A DNA stretch of 64,000 nucleotides. Origin: CAZRQL01 sp964602415. GTDB taxonomy: Bacteria > Bacteroidota > Bacteroidia > Cytophagales > Flammeovirgaceae. Numbering within the stretch: the first letter of the stretch is position 1; every line of letters begins with the position of its first letter. The stretch spans positions 1-64,000 of the forward strand of contig CAZRQL010000009.1 of assembly GCA_964602415.1 (NCBI GenBank), written 5' to 3'. Position numbers and translations under genes: made by a program. This document shows, piece after piece, positions 1 to 8,973 of the stretch. The notes under the pieces are model-generated. The model was not told where the DNA came from. It made no database searches and saw only the letters and a program-made list of their open reading frames with translations.

Positions 1-2
1 AA

Positions 3-54
3 AACATAAACATACCCCCCTTACACAATAAGTATAAGGGGGGTGTTTTATGTT
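3..54 (-). terminator. Long hairpin, probable terminator of the TPR histidine kinase
   Basis: A perfect 10-bp inverted repeat (14-23 with 35-44, six C:G pairs in a row) closes an 11-base loop. The stem continues outwards with 3-10 pairing to 47-54 and one bulged base at 11, giving about 20 bp in total. It lies about 40 bases beyond the stop of the minus-strand kinase gene. Read on the minus strand the 3' flank is T-rich, as expected for an intrinsic terminator, although the U-run is interrupted by purines. It could also serve a convergent gene left of the window. Confidence 0.7.
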
Positions 55-96
55 CATAACAATCAATAAGTCTAAGATTTTAAGCCAAAACCCCGA

Positions 97-2661
97 TTAG
101 ATTGCCGCAAAAGGCAAACGGAAAGATACTCGCGTGCCAACGTCAACCTCGCTTGTTATGTGCATGCTGCCACCATTTTTTTCGACTATTTCTTTGCAAA
201 GGGTTAACCCTATACCAGTACCTTTTTCCCCCTTAGTACCATAACTTGGAGATACATAACCCTTCCCAAGAATTTGTTCGATGGTTTTGGTATCCATTCC
301 TACACCGTTGTCTTGGATTGATACTTCCCGGTAATTTCCTTGCTGCGTGGCCGACAAAGTTATTGTACTGCCTTGGGGTGTGAATTTTATAGCATTGCTA
401 ATTAAATTCCTAAAAACAAGGTTGATTTGATTTTCGTCAGCCCATACTTGAGCATCTTCGCTGATATAATTGTGAATAGTGATTTGTTTGTCTTCAGCTA
501 AAATACCTAAAAAATTTAGGTTTTGAACAGCAATCTCTCGAAGAAGGACAAATTGTTTTGACATCTCCAAATTGTTCATTTGGCTAAGAGCCCAATTTAG
601 TATGTTATTGAGGGTAAAGACAGTGCTTTTGATACCAATCAATAGCCTGCTTGACAAACTGTTGAACTCTTCTCTGGATAAATTTCCCTCTACCAGTAAC
701 GAAACCACTCCCTGCAAACTACTAATAGGGCTTCGCAGATCATGACCAATAATTGCAAAGAGCCTATCTTTTTGAGTATTGAGGTTTTGCAATTCATTGG
801 CTTGGGTCTCTAAAATTTGATTCTGATTGCTTATTTTGTCTTTTTGTAGTTGCAACTGTCTTTTGGCTCTGTAGATAGAAAAACTCATTATCACCACAAT
901 GATCAAAATTAAAGAAATGCCATAAGTGAGATAGGTCTGATATTGCCTTTCTTTTCTAAGAATATCTTGTTGCTCTTTTAGAAAATCAATCTCTTGCTTT
1001 TTCTTAGCTATTTGTGCGTCGGTCTCAAGTCTGACTATGGCCTCACTTTTTTCAACATTAAAAAGGGTGTCAGAAGTTGATTTGTAGATTTCGTGGTATT
1101 GCAGTGCTTTTTGATAGTTTTTTATCTGTTTGTAGCTTTGATAAAGAGTTTCAGCTAAGTTGTTTATATCCCTGACATCTTGAATATCGCGTTGAGATTG
1201 GGCTATTTTCAATGCTTTTTCTGCATATTGTATGCTGTTAAGTTGGTTGCCTTGGTTTTGATAAATCTTAGCCAAGCCAGTAAGTATTTTTACTGAGCTA
1301 TCATCATACCCTATTTCTTCCTGTATTACTAAACTCTTTTTGTAACACTCGAGCGCCAAAGGATAATTATTTTGTTTGGCATATATGGAACCTATATTGT
1401 GTAAAACTCTTGAAATTTCGCTTTTATCTCCTATCTCTTCATAGATTCTGAAGCTCTCTTGGTAGTGTTGAAGTGCCGCATTGAGATCTTTTGTGGAGTA
1501 AACAGAAGCTATGTTAGCCAGAGAAAAAGCCTCTCCTTGCTTATCGCCAATTTCTTTCTTGAGTGCCAAACTTTTTTGATAGTATTCCATGGCAAGGCTA
1601 TCGTTTTGATTGTTGCTGTGAACAGTGCCCATGACATCCATTAACTTGGCTACGCTACGCCTGTCTCCAACTTCTTCTTTTATTTTCAAGCTCTTTTGAT
1701 AATATTCTAAGGCTACCTGATCTTTACCTTGATAAAGGTAGATATTGCCGATGTTATGAAGGCTTGTAGCTATTGCACTTACGTCGCCCACTTCTTGAGC
1801 AAATTTAAAACTTTTTTGGTATTGCTCAAGTGCCTCAGCATACCTGCCCATTTTGTCATAAGTACTACCTAAATTATTCAAGATTAATATGATACCTTTG
1901 GTATCGTCTGTTTTGCTTTGAATTTCTAAGGCTTGTTGGTAGGTTTGCAAGGCCGAAGGGTAATCTCCAAAAATAAGATGGATAATTCCTATGTTATTCA
2001 AGTTTGTTACCATACCCGGTATGTCTTGAATTTGCTTTCTGATGGCAAAACTCTTTTGGAAATATTCTAATGCCAGAGAGTACTTTGCTTGTTGATTATA
2101 CACTGCGCCGATATTATTGAAGGCTCTGGCGATGTAAGTTTTGTTGCCGATTTGCTCACTCACTTGCAAGCCCCTTTGATAATTCTTTAGAGATAAAGGA
2201 TAATTACTTTGTTTCATGTACACGCTACCTATTCCGTTTAATACTAAAGCCATTCCGGAATACTCTTTGGTTTGCTCGAAAACAGCTAAGCCTTGCTGGT
2301 ACTTTTTGAGTGCTTCGGGGTATTTGTGATTGGCATAGCATCCCAATCCTGCTACATAATGAGCCCAGCCTTCACCTTGCTTGTACTTTGCTTTTTGAGC
2401 GAGTTCAAGAATCTGTCGGCTAAGTTCGGCGCATGTATCAGGATTGAGTCTGTTTTTTACGTACTCTAATGCTATTTCTTTAATGATCAAAATACGGAGG
2501 GTATCGTGTTGGGACGCATTAAAAACCCTTGCCAAGCTATCAATCGCCTTTGTCGTTTGGGGGTAGCTTGTGTGGGACAGCATAAAAAGCAGGATGAGTC
2601 GCCAATAAAACATCCGATTTGCCATTTGGTTTGCTATCGTTTCAGGTAGTGTGTAATTCAT
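97..2661 (-). CDS. TPR-repeat sensor histidine kinase
   Basis: Membrane-bound two-component sensor kinase of the form common in Bacteroidota. From the N-terminus: a hydrophobic signal segment (about residues 17-35), about ten 40-residue tetratricopeptide repeats of the kinesin-light-chain-like type (about 55-500), a coiled coil, one transmembrane helix (about 570-595), another coiled coil, then HisKA and HATPase_c. The phospho-acceptor is His640 in GHDLRSP; the N box (NLISNAIKF), G1 (DNGVGM) and G2 (GTGIGL) are intact. It ends after the ATPase, so there is no fused receiver and no response regulator is adjacent. The ATG at 2661 is preferred because a promoter-like TATGTTTG lies 21 bases upstream; later ATGs at 2625 and 2613 would give a more usual signal peptide. 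The TPRs probably sense a periplasmic protein or peptide, by inference. Confidence 0.9.
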   Translation of the reverse strand: MNYTLPETIANQMANRMFYWRLILLFMLSHTSYPQTTKAIDSLARVFNASQHDTLRILIIKEIALEYVKNRLNPDTCAELSRQILELAQKAKYKQGEGWAHYVAGLGCYANHKYPEALKKYQQGLAVFEQTKEYSGMALVLNGIGSVYMKQSNYPLSLKNYQRGLQVSEQIGNKTYIARAFNNIGAVYNQQAKYSLALEYFQKSFAIRKQIQDIPGMVTNLNNIGIIHLIFGDYPSALQTYQQALEIQSKTDDTKGIILILNNLGSTYDKMGRYAEALEQYQKSFKFAQEVGDVSAIATSLHNIGNIYLYQGKDQVALEYYQKSLKIKEEVGDRRSVAKLMDVMGTVHSNNQNDSLAMEYYQKSLALKKEIGDKQGEAFSLANIASVYSTKDLNAALQHYQESFRIYEEIGDKSEISRVLHNIGSIYAKQNNYPLALECYKKSLVIQEEIGYDDSSVKILTGLAKIYQNQGNQLNSIQYAEKALKIAQSQRDIQDVRDINNLAETLYQSYKQIKNYQKALQYHEIYKSTSDTLFNVEKSEAIVRLETDAQIAKKKQEIDFLKEQQDILRKERQYQTYLTYGISLILIIVVIMSFSIYRAKRQLQLQKDKISNQNQILETQANELQNLNTQKDRLFAIIGHDLRSPISSLQGVVSLLVEGNLSREEFNSLSSRLLIGIKSTVFTLNNILNWALSQMNNLEMSKQFVLLREIAVQNLNFLGILAEDKQITIHNYISEDAQVWADENQINLVFRNLISNAIKFTPQGSTITLSATQQGNYREVSIQDNGVGMDTKTIEQILGKGYVSPSYGTKGEKGTGIGLTLCKEIVEKNGGSMHITSEVDVGTRVSFRLPFAAI

Positions 2662-2682
2662 TTTTAACAACTGATGCGCTTA

Positions 2683-2715
2683 CAAACATAAGTAAAAAAT
2701 ATATTATTTCTGAAA
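2683..2715 (-). promoter_or_regulatory. Putative Bacteroidota promoter for the histidine kinase
   Basis: On the minus strand the sequence TTTC-N21-TATGTTTG matches the Bacteroidota -33/-7 consensus (TTTG, TAnnTTTG) except for one base in the -33 box. The -7 element ends 21 bases before the chosen ATG. Confidence 0.5.
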
Positions 2716-2791
2716 GCATGATTTTATTCCCTATTCATAGATTATTGAAGTAAGATTAGTTAATTTGTGCTACTATTTGTTGAAAATTTTT

Positions 2792-5700
2792 ATGAAAAAA
2801 ATAGAACTCGGCGAACCGATTGCTATTGTTTCAATGGCTTGCCGATACCCTCAATGCGAAACACCTGAGGCATTTTGGGATTTGATAATCAATAGTATAG
2901 ATACTGTCACAGAAGTTCCAAAGAGCCGTTGGAACATGGATAGCTACTATGATTCGGACAAAAACGCTCCTAATAAATCACATTGCCGACATGGGGCGTT
3001 TTTAAATGGAGTTGATGAGTTTGATCCACTCTTTTTTAATATTTCGCCTCGTGAAGCCCAAGACATGCGCCCTGAGCAAAAAATGATGTTAGAGCTTACT
3101 TGGCAGGCAGTAGAAAGGGCAAAGATCCCCTATTCCCAGTTTGAAGGCAGTCATACAGGGGTTTATACGGGTGTGATATGGGACGATTTTGAGCATTTGC
3201 GCCGCCAAAAAAATGCTCCGGTTACTCAGCACTCTGCGCTTGGACAATCGCCCAATGTAATAGCCGGAAGGGTTTCGTATTTTTTTGGCTTGACAGGCCC
3301 AAGCCTCAACGTGGACACAGGCTGCTCGGCTTCGCTGGTTGCCATGCAGATAGCCTGTCAAAGCCTAAAAGAAGGCAGTATTGACATGGCTGTAGTCGGC
3401 GGACTGAACGTAATTTTAGACCCCGGAGTACACGTTTTGATGAGCAAGTTTGGGGGGCTTTCTGCTGCAGGTCGGTGCTTTACGTTCGATGAGCGGGCTG
3501 ATGGGTTTGTGAGGGGAGAGGGCGGGGCTGTTTTTTTGCTCAAAAGACTCAGCGATGCGCGTCGGGATTCAAACCCGGTTTTGGCCATCATCAAATCCAT
3601 TGCCGTAAACAACAACGGCTTCAATGAAAACCTACCTGCCACCAGTGCAAAAGGACAACTACAAATGCTCGAATTTGCCTACTCGAATGCCAAAGTAAAC
3701 CCCGCTGATGTTCAATTTGTGGAAACACATGGCACAGGCACCAAAGTAGGCGACCCAAATGAAACCCGCGCTTTGGGTGAATTTTTCAGCATTAATCGAG
3801 AGGCTTCCAAGCCTTTACGGATTGGCTCAGTAAAAACTGTAATCGGACACCAAGAGGGAGGTGCGGCCACAGCGGGACTGGCCAAAATGGTTTTGGCTAT
3901 TCAAAATAAAACCTATCCACCTAACTTGCACTTTGTTACACCCAATCCGCTTATTGATTTTGAAGGACTTAAACTCAAGGTCCAAACACAGATAGAGCCT
4001 TGGGTTGTAGAAGAAGGCAAACCCCGAATCGCCGGTGTTAATTCTTTTGGCTGGGTGGGAACCAACGCGCATATCGTGATTGAAGAGGATTTGCAAGCAA
4101 ATAAAAATATTGGTTTTAAAATAGACAGAGACTTTTTTGTCCTGCCTATTTCGGCCAAAACTGAGCAAGCCTTGCGTTCTTATGTCAAGTCTTTTTACCA
4201 TCATCTTAACGAGCACGTTGGGAATACGAGGGAGGAACTGTACCGCTTTTGTGCATCTGCTGCACTACTTAAGCCTCATTTTGAGTACCGCACGGCCTTT
4301 GTGGGTTCGCAGAAAGCTGATATAGTCGCTGATATGGAAGAATTTCTCTCCAATGAATACACACCTTTGGAGCCGATACGACTTAAAGGAGAGAAAAAAA
4401 TAGCATTCGTTTTCCCCGGACAAGGCTCGCAACGGGTGGGCATGGGACGAACCATGTATGAGCATGAGCCTGTGTTTCGCCAGACCATCAACGAGTTTGA
4501 TGCGGCTTACCGCCCACTAACGGGATGGTCGTTGGTAGATGAGATATTTGCAAATGAAAGCAAAAGCCGGCTCAGCGACATTGATGTAATCCAGCCGGTG
4601 ATCGCCGCAGTTCAATGTGCCTTAGCCAAAATGATGATTGATAGGGGAGTTGTCCCTCATACTGTCCTTGGGCATAGCATGGGAGAAGTGGCAGCGGCCT
4701 ATATCGCCGGGATTTTGCACATTGATGATGCGGCCAAAATTATTTGCTACCGTAGCCAACTAATGAAAACCCAACGGGGCAAAGGCGGTATGGCATTGAC
4801 AGAGCTTACTTACAATCAGGCAGAAGAGTTGGTCAAAAATTACGGCGGTCGGGTGTCGGTAGCCGTGTCAAACAGCCCAAAATCTACTGTATTAGCTGGT
4901 GATAGTCAAGATATTTTACAAATAGTCGCGGAACTGGAGGACAGGGGACTCTTTGCCAGAAAGGTCAATGTAGATGTGGCATCGCACAGCCCTCAGATGG
5001 ATGTACTGATGGAGCCTTTGAGAAATTTGATAGAGGGGATTGAGCCAAGAGATAGTGCCATAAATTATTTCTCCCCTGTTTACAACCGAAAAATAGATGG
5101 ACATGAACTCAGTCCTGACTACTGGGTGCACAACTTACGCCAGCCGGTTCAATTCTCTTCGGCTGTTTCCAAGCTCCTGGACGATAAGCATGTATTATTT
5201 ATAGAAATCAGTTCAAACCCCATTTTAACTACCTCAATTGATCAATGCCTTCAGCCCCATCATGAAGATGTGGTCATCATTGATACGCTTCGCAAAGAAA
5301 CCCATGAAGTACTGGAAAGCACCCGTGATTTGGCAGATTTCTACATTCAAGGCTGCAATATCAATTGGAAAGCGATTTATGGGGATTTTCGTGCATTTGT
5401 TGACCTGCCTACCTATCCTTGGAGAAAAGCTCGGTATGCTCTGGAAGACCACAGCGAAGATAGCTTTTCGCCCATATCAGACCAAACACCTCTTTTGGGC
5501 AAAAAAGTAGATTTGGCGGGGATGGACGAATTGGATTTTTGGCATTGCGCTATTTCAGAACAAAATTTTGCTTATCTGCAAGGCCACGTAGTGGGCGGCG
5601 AGCCTGTTTTGCCGGGTGCGGCCTACATAGAAGCCCTAATCGAATTGGGGAGTCAAGAGTTTGGCTCGTTTGTGATAAAAAACATGGTACTCAACCAAAT

Positions 5701-8700
5701 TGTGCTGTTAGATCAACCACAAAACCTTCAAATCAAAGTCCGTACTAAGCCGCATAAAACCAAAGAAGTTGAGTTTTTTAACAACAACAAAAAGTTTTTG
5801 CAATGGAAACAAGTTGGGCAAGCCCAGATTGCACAGCATACCTTCCACAAGCCACTTGAGCCTTTGCCTGTAGCAGGTATGCTTTATCGTTTTGATTTGG
5901 CTTACAAAGGCGAACAGTATTATGCACTTCTCAGACGGATAGAGTTGGGCTACAAAGATCAATTTGCTTGCATAGAAGAAGTCTATCGTTTGGAAAATCA
6001 ATCGTTGGTTAAAATAAAACCGATTGCTTCACTCGCGCAGTCCCTTCACCGTTATTGTTTGCATCCTGCTGTTTTGGATATGGCATTGCAGTCCGGCTTC
6101 GCACTGATGGATTTGGAGCAAGTTGGCAGTGGCAAAACTGCGGTGGTGGAATCAGTCGGCGAAATAATATTTTATCAAAAAATTGATTTACAGGAATTCT
6201 ACTACGCTTGCTGCACCAAAAAAGAGACCAACTTTACCGTTACGCTCACAGACGCTAAAGGTCGCATTTATGCGAAAATCAAAGACTTAGTCTTAAGTTT
6301 AGTAGATAAAAACGTGCTGTTCAATCAAACTGCTGCGGGTATCAAAGACTGGTTGTTTACCACGCAATGGATGCCCCGTGAAACTGCCTCAAAACAGTTC
6401 AACCGCCGCAAAGTTGCAGCGTTAGGCCACAAATGGCTTATTTTAGGAGAAGCAAATTCATTGGTACAGAACTTTAAAATCAATAATTTAGAAGTATTTC
6501 AAGTATTGCCGTCTGAGGATTACCGCTTTGATTGGGACACACAAACAGGCAGTTTATCACCGTCTAACCACTTGCATTTTGAGCGACTTTTTGATGACTT
6601 AGCGGCTAATGGTTGGCAAGATATTGCAGGGATGGTTCATGCCTTCACTATACAAGAGCCTATTGACACCAACGACGATTTAAGTACTTCGCACATAGCA
6701 GAAAAACAACGTATCGGCACGATTAGTTTGATGGCCTTAGCAAAAGCCCTGCGAGGACGCGATTTCAAGCCAATGGTCAAAATTTTGACGAAAATGGCTC
6801 AACCTGTGGGAGAGCATCTAAATGCCGAGTCCCTCAATATCAGTCAGTTCCCTCTTTGGGCTATGGCCAGAACATTTGCCAATGAGTTCGCAGAACTTGA
6901 GTGCAGAAGATTTGACATTGGTGCAGCAAACAACTCATGGAAAGAAATCAGCGATGAAATACTTTACGGCGATTTGAACGAAAAAGAAATCGCTTTCAGA
7001 GGCAAAGAGCAGTACGTATGTCGTTTGGTGAACTACTACGATCAGGTTGCTTCTATCGGCGATGGCATAAAGTTTGACCCTCAGGCGATTTACTTGGTAA
7101 CCGGTTTCAGGGGGCTGGCATCGATTTTTGTCAAATGGATGTTTGAGCGCGGCGCGCGTAACTTTGTGATGACCAGCCGCAGCGGTTCAGCCTCTGCACA
7201 AGTGGAGCGCATGATATCCGATTGGCAGCAGCAAGGAGCAAGCGTACAAGTGGTCAAGGCAGATGTAAGTCGCGAACAAGGACTTGGCGTTGTTTTTGAG
7301 GTCATCAAGTCCTCCGGTTTGCCGCTCAAAGGCATCATCCACGCCGCCGGGTTGGCGCAAGCTGGTCTTTTGTCAGAGATTGGGGACAGCGAGTTTGAGC
7401 AAATCACCGCTCCCAAAATTGCCGGAACTTGGTTGTTGCATCAATATTCGCTTGCTCACCCTATTGAGTGGTTTGTGTTATTTTCTTCACCAACTATTTT
7501 CTTTGGCACAAATGGACAAGGTCACTACGTGGCCGGAAATATGTTCTTGGATGCTGTGGCTCAATACCGCCACCTCAAGGGACTGCCCGCCATAAGCGTA
7601 AACTGGGGGCTGGTGACAGAAGTGGGCATGGCCGCAAACATAGAAGATATTGACAGATATGCCCGTCAAGAAGGCTTTGTACCTATCCAAATGGCTGAGG
7701 CTGTCGAAGTTTTTGGCAAAGTACACCAACCCGATCAAGTACATATCGGAATTTTAAAACTTGATATTGAGCAACTTAAAAACTATTACCCTGTTTGGTC
7801 AAATAGTAATTTCTTGCTTGAGGTAGCAAAAGACACCTCCTCGCAAGCCGAACAAACCGATATTGTATTGATGCTCACAAAGCTCAAAAGTGCTCAGGAA
7901 CGAATTACCGCCTTGGAAGAATTTCTCAAGTCAAAACTTTCAAAGCTGCTCAAAATGCAACCCTCTGACCTCAAACCAAGTGCAAACTTCAAAAGCCTTG
8001 GTGTGGACTCATTGACTGCCGTACAATTCCGAAGCCAACTTGACAAAGCCCTCTCCCTGAAACTTCCTCTCAAATCCATCTGGTCTCATCCTACCATAGG
8101 CCAATTTGCAGCTTATCTAAACAATGAACTGTTTGACAAACAAACTGATATGTCAGCCTTAGAGCATAGGTGGTGGACGATTGCCCAGCCAAAGGCAACA
8201 GCAAAGCGCAGACTTTTCTGTTTTCACGGTGCAGGACAAAGTGCTTCGATGTTCTTGGGCTGGGATGAAAAGTTTGACCACGCAACCGAATTGGTTGCCT
8301 TAGAACTCCCGGGACGCTCAGAAGGCCAACAACCTGATCAAAAGACCATACATGAGATAATAGATGCCCTATTGCCGGAAATGCAAGCCCTCTTGGATAA
8401 ACCCTTTGCCTTTTTTGGGCATAGTTTTGGCGGTCTTTTGGCTTTTGAAACCCTCAAAAAACTGACAGAAAAAGATGCTTCCAAGCCTGAGCACTTCTTC
8501 GTCTCGGCCTCCCTGCCCCCATTTTTAGTGGAGAGCAAAAGAACCGCCGTGATTGCAGCTCTTGCAGATGACAACTTGGGATTGCATTTCCCTGAGCTTA
8601 ATAGTTTAGAAGACAGTGAGTTAAAACAACTAACTACTCGGCTGCTCAAACACGATTTTAAACTTATAGAAGCCTATGAGTACGACCCTTTCCCTCTTTT

Positions 8701-8881
8701 TGAGGTTCCAACAACGGCCTTTGCCGCCAAACACGACCTGCTTATCGCTGCTGAGGACGTAAAAGAGTGGGGGCGCATTACCTCCAAATCCTTTAGTTTC
8801 TATGAATTGGATAAACACCACAACTTCATTGACAATGAACCGGATATCGTAATATCAACTATCAAAACAAATTGGCTGTAA
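2792..8881 (+). CDS. Single-protein type I polyketide synthase (KS-AT-DH-KR-ACP-TE)
   Basis: Multidomain polyketide synthase of about 2029 residues. Domains in order: ketosynthase (about 8-440; Cys178 in DTGCSASL, His313 in ETHGTGT, His353 in IGHQEGG), acyltransferase (about 540-860; Ser629 in GHSMGE, with VASH at the specificity position), dehydratase or thioester hydrolase (about 900-1190; His932 in HxxxGxxxxP, Asp1096 in DMALQ), ketoreductase (about 1230-1630), acyl carrier protein (about 1690-1775; Ser1740 in GVDSL) and a GrsT-like alpha/beta-hydrolase thioesterase (about 1800-2029; Ser1878 in GHSFGG, His in KHHNF). There is no enoylreductase. One KS on one protein suggests an iterative, partially reducing enzyme. 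The KR keeps its Ser/Tyr/Asn/Lys residues but its glycine motif reads TGFRGLAS instead of TGGxGxLG. The ATG at 2792 is chosen over an in-frame TTG at 2765. No phosphopantetheinyl transferase is in the window. Product unknown. Confidence 0.93.
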   Translation: MKKIELGEPIAIVSMACRYPQCETPEAFWDLIINSIDTVTEVPKSRWNMDSYYDSDKNAPNKSHCRHGAFLNGVDEFDPLFFNISPREAQDMRPEQKMMLELTWQAVERAKIPYSQFEGSHTGVYTGVIWDDFEHLRRQKNAPVTQHSALGQSPNVIAGRVSYFFGLTGPSLNVDTGCSASLVAMQIACQSLKEGSIDMAVVGGLNVILDPGVHVLMSKFGGLSAAGRCFTFDERADGFVRGEGGAVFLLKRLSDARRDSNPVLAIIKSIAVNNNGFNENLPATSAKGQLQMLEFAYSNAKVNPADVQFVETHGTGTKVGDPNETRALGEFFSINREASKPLRIGSVKTVIGHQEGGAATAGLAKMVLAIQNKTYPPNLHFVTPNPLIDFEGLKLKVQTQIEPWVVEEGKPRIAGVNSFGWVGTNAHIVIEEDLQANKNIGFKIDRDFFVLPISAKTEQALRSYVKSFYHHLNEHVGNTREELYRFCASAALLKPHFEYRTAFVGSQKADIVADMEEFLSNEYTPLEPIRLKGEKKIAFVFPGQGSQRVGMGRTMYEHEPVFRQTINEFDAAYRPLTGWSLVDEIFANESKSRLSDIDVIQPVIAAVQCALAKMMIDRGVVPHTVLGHSMGEVAAAYIAGILHIDDAAKIICYRSQLMKTQRGKGGMALTELTYNQAEELVKNYGGRVSVAVSNSPKSTVLAGDSQDILQIVAELEDRGLFARKVNVDVASHSPQMDVLMEPLRNLIEGIEPRDSAINYFSPVYNRKIDGHELSPDYWVHNLRQPVQFSSAVSKLLDDKHVLFIEISSNPILTTSIDQCLQPHHEDVVIIDTLRKETHEVLESTRDLADFYIQGCNINWKAIYGDFRAFVDLPTYPWRKARYALEDHSEDSFSPISDQTPLLGKKVDLAGMDELDFWHCAISEQNFAYLQGHVVGGEPVLPGAAYIEALIELGSQEFGSFVIKNMVLNQIVLLDQPQNLQIKVRTKPHKTKEVEFFNNNKKFLQWKQVGQAQIAQHTFHKPLEPLPVAGMLYRFDLAYKGEQYYALLRRIELGYKDQFACIEEVYRLENQSLVKIKPIASLAQSLHRYCLHPAVLDMALQSGFALMDLEQVGSGKTAVVESVGEIIFYQKIDLQEFYYACCTKKETNFTVTLTDAKGRIYAKIKDLVLSLVDKNVLFNQTAAGIKDWLFTTQWMPRETASKQFNRRKVAALGHKWLILGEANSLVQNFKINNLEVFQVLPSEDYRFDWDTQTGSLSPSNHLHFERLFDDLAANGWQDIAGMVHAFTIQEPIDTNDDLSTSHIAEKQRIGTISLMALAKALRGRDFKPMVKILTKMAQPVGEHLNAESLNISQFPLWAMARTFANEFAELECRRFDIGAANNSWKEISDEILYGDLNEKEIAFRGKEQYVCRLVNYYDQVASIGDGIKFDPQAIYLVTGFRGLASIFVKWMFERGARNFVMTSRSGSASAQVERMISDWQQQGASVQVVKADVSREQGLGVVFEVIKSSGLPLKGIIHAAGLAQAGLLSEIGDSEFEQITAPKIAGTWLLHQYSLAHPIEWFVLFSSPTIFFGTNGQGHYVAGNMFLDAVAQYRHLKGLPAISVNWGLVTEVGMAANIEDIDRYARQEGFVPIQMAEAVEVFGKVHQPDQVHIGILKLDIEQLKNYYPVWSNSNFLLEVAKDTSSQAEQTDIVLMLTKLKSAQERITALEEFLKSKLSKLLKMQPSDLKPSANFKSLGVDSLTAVQFRSQLDKALSLKLPLKSIWSHPTIGQFAAYLNNELFDKQTDMSALEHRWWTIAQPKATAKRRLFCFHGAGQSASMFLGWDEKFDHATELVALELPGRSEGQQPDQKTIHEIIDALLPEMQALLDKPFAFFGHSFGGLLAFETLKKLTEKDASKPEHFFVSASLPPFLVESKRTAVIAALADDNLGLHFPELNSLEDSELKQLTTRLLKHDFKLIEAYEYDPFPLFEVPTTAFAAKHDLLIAAEDVKEWGRITSKSFSFYELDKHHNFIDNEPDIVISTIKTNWL

Positions 8882-8896
8882 GAATATGAAGTTTAA

Positions 8897-8927
8897 TTTT
8901 GGACTGAGTTAAAAACTTAGTCCAAAA
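8897..8927. terminator. Strong hairpin between the polyketide synthase and the oxygenase
   Basis: Arms 8897-8910 and 8914-8927 pair over 14 bp with a single G:T, leaving a 3-base loop. The T-run lies within the left arm and the A-run within the right, so there is no free U-tract after the stem. It may be a weak terminator or a processing or attenuation element that sets expression of the downstream gene. Confidence 0.5.
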
Positions 8928-8973
8928 CATACTCCTTTTGCTTGTAGATTAGGGGGCTTTCCGTCATTAAGGC

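Noticed and set aside
4955..5010. Calling the AT methylmalonyl-specific from VASH
   Set aside because: The motif is only partly like YASH and similar sequences occur in malonyl-using ATs, so specificity is left open.
6360..7086. Enoylreductase domain between DH and KR of the PKS
   Set aside because: The region is the KR structural subdomain; no ER NADPH motif of its own is present.
7090..7416. Minus-strand open frame inside the PKS ketoreductase region
   Set aside because: The plus frame carries the KR catalytic residues; the minus frame is low-complexity and unlike any protein I know.
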